From Campylorhamphus procurvoides (lineage: Eukaryota; Chordata; Aves; Passeriformes; Dendrocolaptidae), in NCBI GenBank assembly GCA_013396655.1, contig WBMV01004259.1, forward strand, positions 682,001 to 746,000: a DNA stretch of 64,000 nt, read 5' to 3'. The translations under genes were made by a program, and so were the position numbers. The notes under the pieces were generated by a model. The model was not told the origin of the DNA, did no database searches, and worked only from the letters and a program-made list of their open reading frames with translations. Below, piece after piece: positions 62,581 to 64,000 of the stretch (positions are counted from its first letter, which is position 1; each line of letters opens with the position of its first letter).

Positions 62581-64000
62581 AAAGTGTTATGGAAGAAGCA
62601 ATTTTGCCTCCTGTAACTAATAAGAAAGAACGAACTGGAAGAGATACTTCCTTCATTAGGTCACCTGGGCCAGCAAAAAGTAAGAGTTGCAAATATTTTA
62701 ATAGTTAGCAAAGATGCTTATCTTATATATTCTTAGCCATCAGTCAGCTGAACAGAATTGTCTTTTTTTTTTGTAGCTTGACTACAAAAGACTTAAGATA
62801 CTGAAAATGGAGATTGAAAGTTAGTCTGACATGAGTTGCACTTAATGATTTTTTTTTGTTAATTATGAAATCTTTCTGATTAAGATCTGTCTAAGTGATT
62901 TGGTTTTCACTGTAGTAAGAAACATTTGACTAGTCTTGTGTAAAGCAATGCAAACTCTCAGTTTTACCTCAATGTAGAAATGTTTCAATTGTTCAGTCAA
63001 ACAGGTAGATGAAAATAGTAGAATGATACAAGTATGAGAATGGTTGAAAGGCTGTAGTGTTGACACTGAAAAAAAGAGGTGCAGTCCTCTGGGGAAAACT
63101 GTGGTAACTGGGGAAAAGGGGTGAAGCTTCCTGCATTTGCTGTAGAAGCAATGAATAAAAATAGAATAAACCTGAAAGATATGAACAGCAACATATTTTA
63201 CTAAAAAAAGCGCTAATAAAAAGTAAAGAAAAAAAGAGTAATATTACCCTCTGGCCGTGCTTATGGTAAGGTAGGGTTTACCCAGAGAAATTTTCAAAAT
63301 GTTCTTTAAAAACTTAAAATTATTATTTCAAAGTATAGTTTGAGAGTTGTTGTCCATAATAATTTTTTATGAGATTAGATTGCACCTGTAGCCTATATTA
63401 CATAAACCATTATTTTTGGTTATTTGCATTTAACAAACAAACAAAACACACAAAAAACCCCCAAACAAATAAACAAAAAAACCCTCATGTTTTAGTACCT
63501 TCACAATGGCACTGACTTCAGTTTTTGCTCATGCTGTTCTGTATGTCAAAATATAATGCAAATCCTGTCACTTTAGTGTATGTGGATATCCATGCAGAAA
63601 ATTGCAAGAGATGTTTCCTTCAGAGGTTTGTTTCTGGAAGCTATTACTTCTCTGTGCTTACTGCATAGTGAAATAGAAAATAAAAACTGCAGGCAAAGTT
63701 AGTTGTATAGTAGTGCTTTTACTTCAGTCCCATGTCCTCCTTGTGGTTAACTCTCTAACACTACTTGATTTAAAACATAATTATTTTCTTTTCAATAAAA
63801 ATTAATATGATGGAAATGAGCTCTCTAATACAATAACAGACAATACTGTCAATCTGAATCTAAAGAAAAAAATATTTTCTTTTTTGGTTTCTGTTTTTAT
63901 ATTGGCAGAAAAAAAAAGGGATTAGTAACAAGGTGAAATTCAGTAATTCAGGTCTTTTAGAAATGTATATTTTGGGTTGTAGGGAAGGCTTACATGAGAG

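Larger units (their letters stand above)
57948..64000 (+). other. EYS intron downstream of exon H (5' part)
   Basis: It starts with the GTTAGT donor of exon H and runs off the window. It contains a G14 run at 59104-59117, CR1 pieces at about 60240-60378 and 61125-61305, and two abutting LTRs (61722-62259 and 62267 to about 62580). An A/C-rich tract lies near 63430-63482. I found no exon continuing the repeat cut after DLHL. Confidence 0.75.

Noticed and set aside
1..64000. Bacterial or phage systems, CRISPR arrays, operons, riboswitches
   Set aside because: The DNA is vertebrate nuclear intron/exon sequence; the repeats are dispersed retroelements and microsatellites, with no regular repeat-spacer array and no prokaryotic gene clusters.

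Overview
The window is intronic and exonic DNA from a bird nuclear genome. It has very long introns with canonical GT...AG splice sites, many CR1 LINE fragments with the avian 3' tail (GATTCTGTGATTCTGTGA type), and several avian-type endogenous retrovirus LTRs. One minus-strand SINE has a tRNA-Ile-like head and a CR1-like tail. That structure matches TguSINE1, a family I know as passerine, so a songbird is the most likely source.

The only gene I can support is EYS (eyes shut homolog / spacemaker), on the + strand. Eight coding exons are visible: 1827-1949, 14690-14794, 36002-36124, 37604-37717, 38889-39002, 39451-39564, 55659-55856 and 57826-57947. Together they give 1013 nt, about 338 codons, with no stop. 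Every junction up to 55856 is phase 1 and divides EGF repeats between C5 and C6. The last exon ends in phase 0. The joined protein is a run of EGF repeats (eight complete plus a partial ninth). The repeats from 39451 to 57947 match the human EYS segment as I remember it (ATCIDQPGNYFCQC; DDCILNACEHNSTC-type motifs). The first and last exons of the gene lie outside the window.

Layout: 1-1.8 kb is intron with a CR1. At 2-14.7 kb there is a long intron with CR1 pieces and a large TTTC microsatellite. At 14.8-36 kb there is a 21 kb intron rich in LTRs and CR1, which also holds a decayed EGF exon at 33325-33549. Four exons are packed into 36.0-39.6 kb. A 16 kb intron follows (39.6-55.7 kb) with a CR1 that retains reverse-transcriptase sequence, the SINE, an old LINE with an ORF1-esterase trace, and an LTR. 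Two further exons lie at 55.7-57.9 kb, and the rest to 64 kb is intron with two abutting LTRs.

The most interesting observations concern exon gain and loss in EYS. A two-EGF exon has become a fossil (33325-33549). Conversely, the intact 198-nt exon at 55659-55856 appears to be missing from the human protein as I recall it. I see no bacterial or mobile defence system, CRISPR array, RNA gene or second protein-coding gene.
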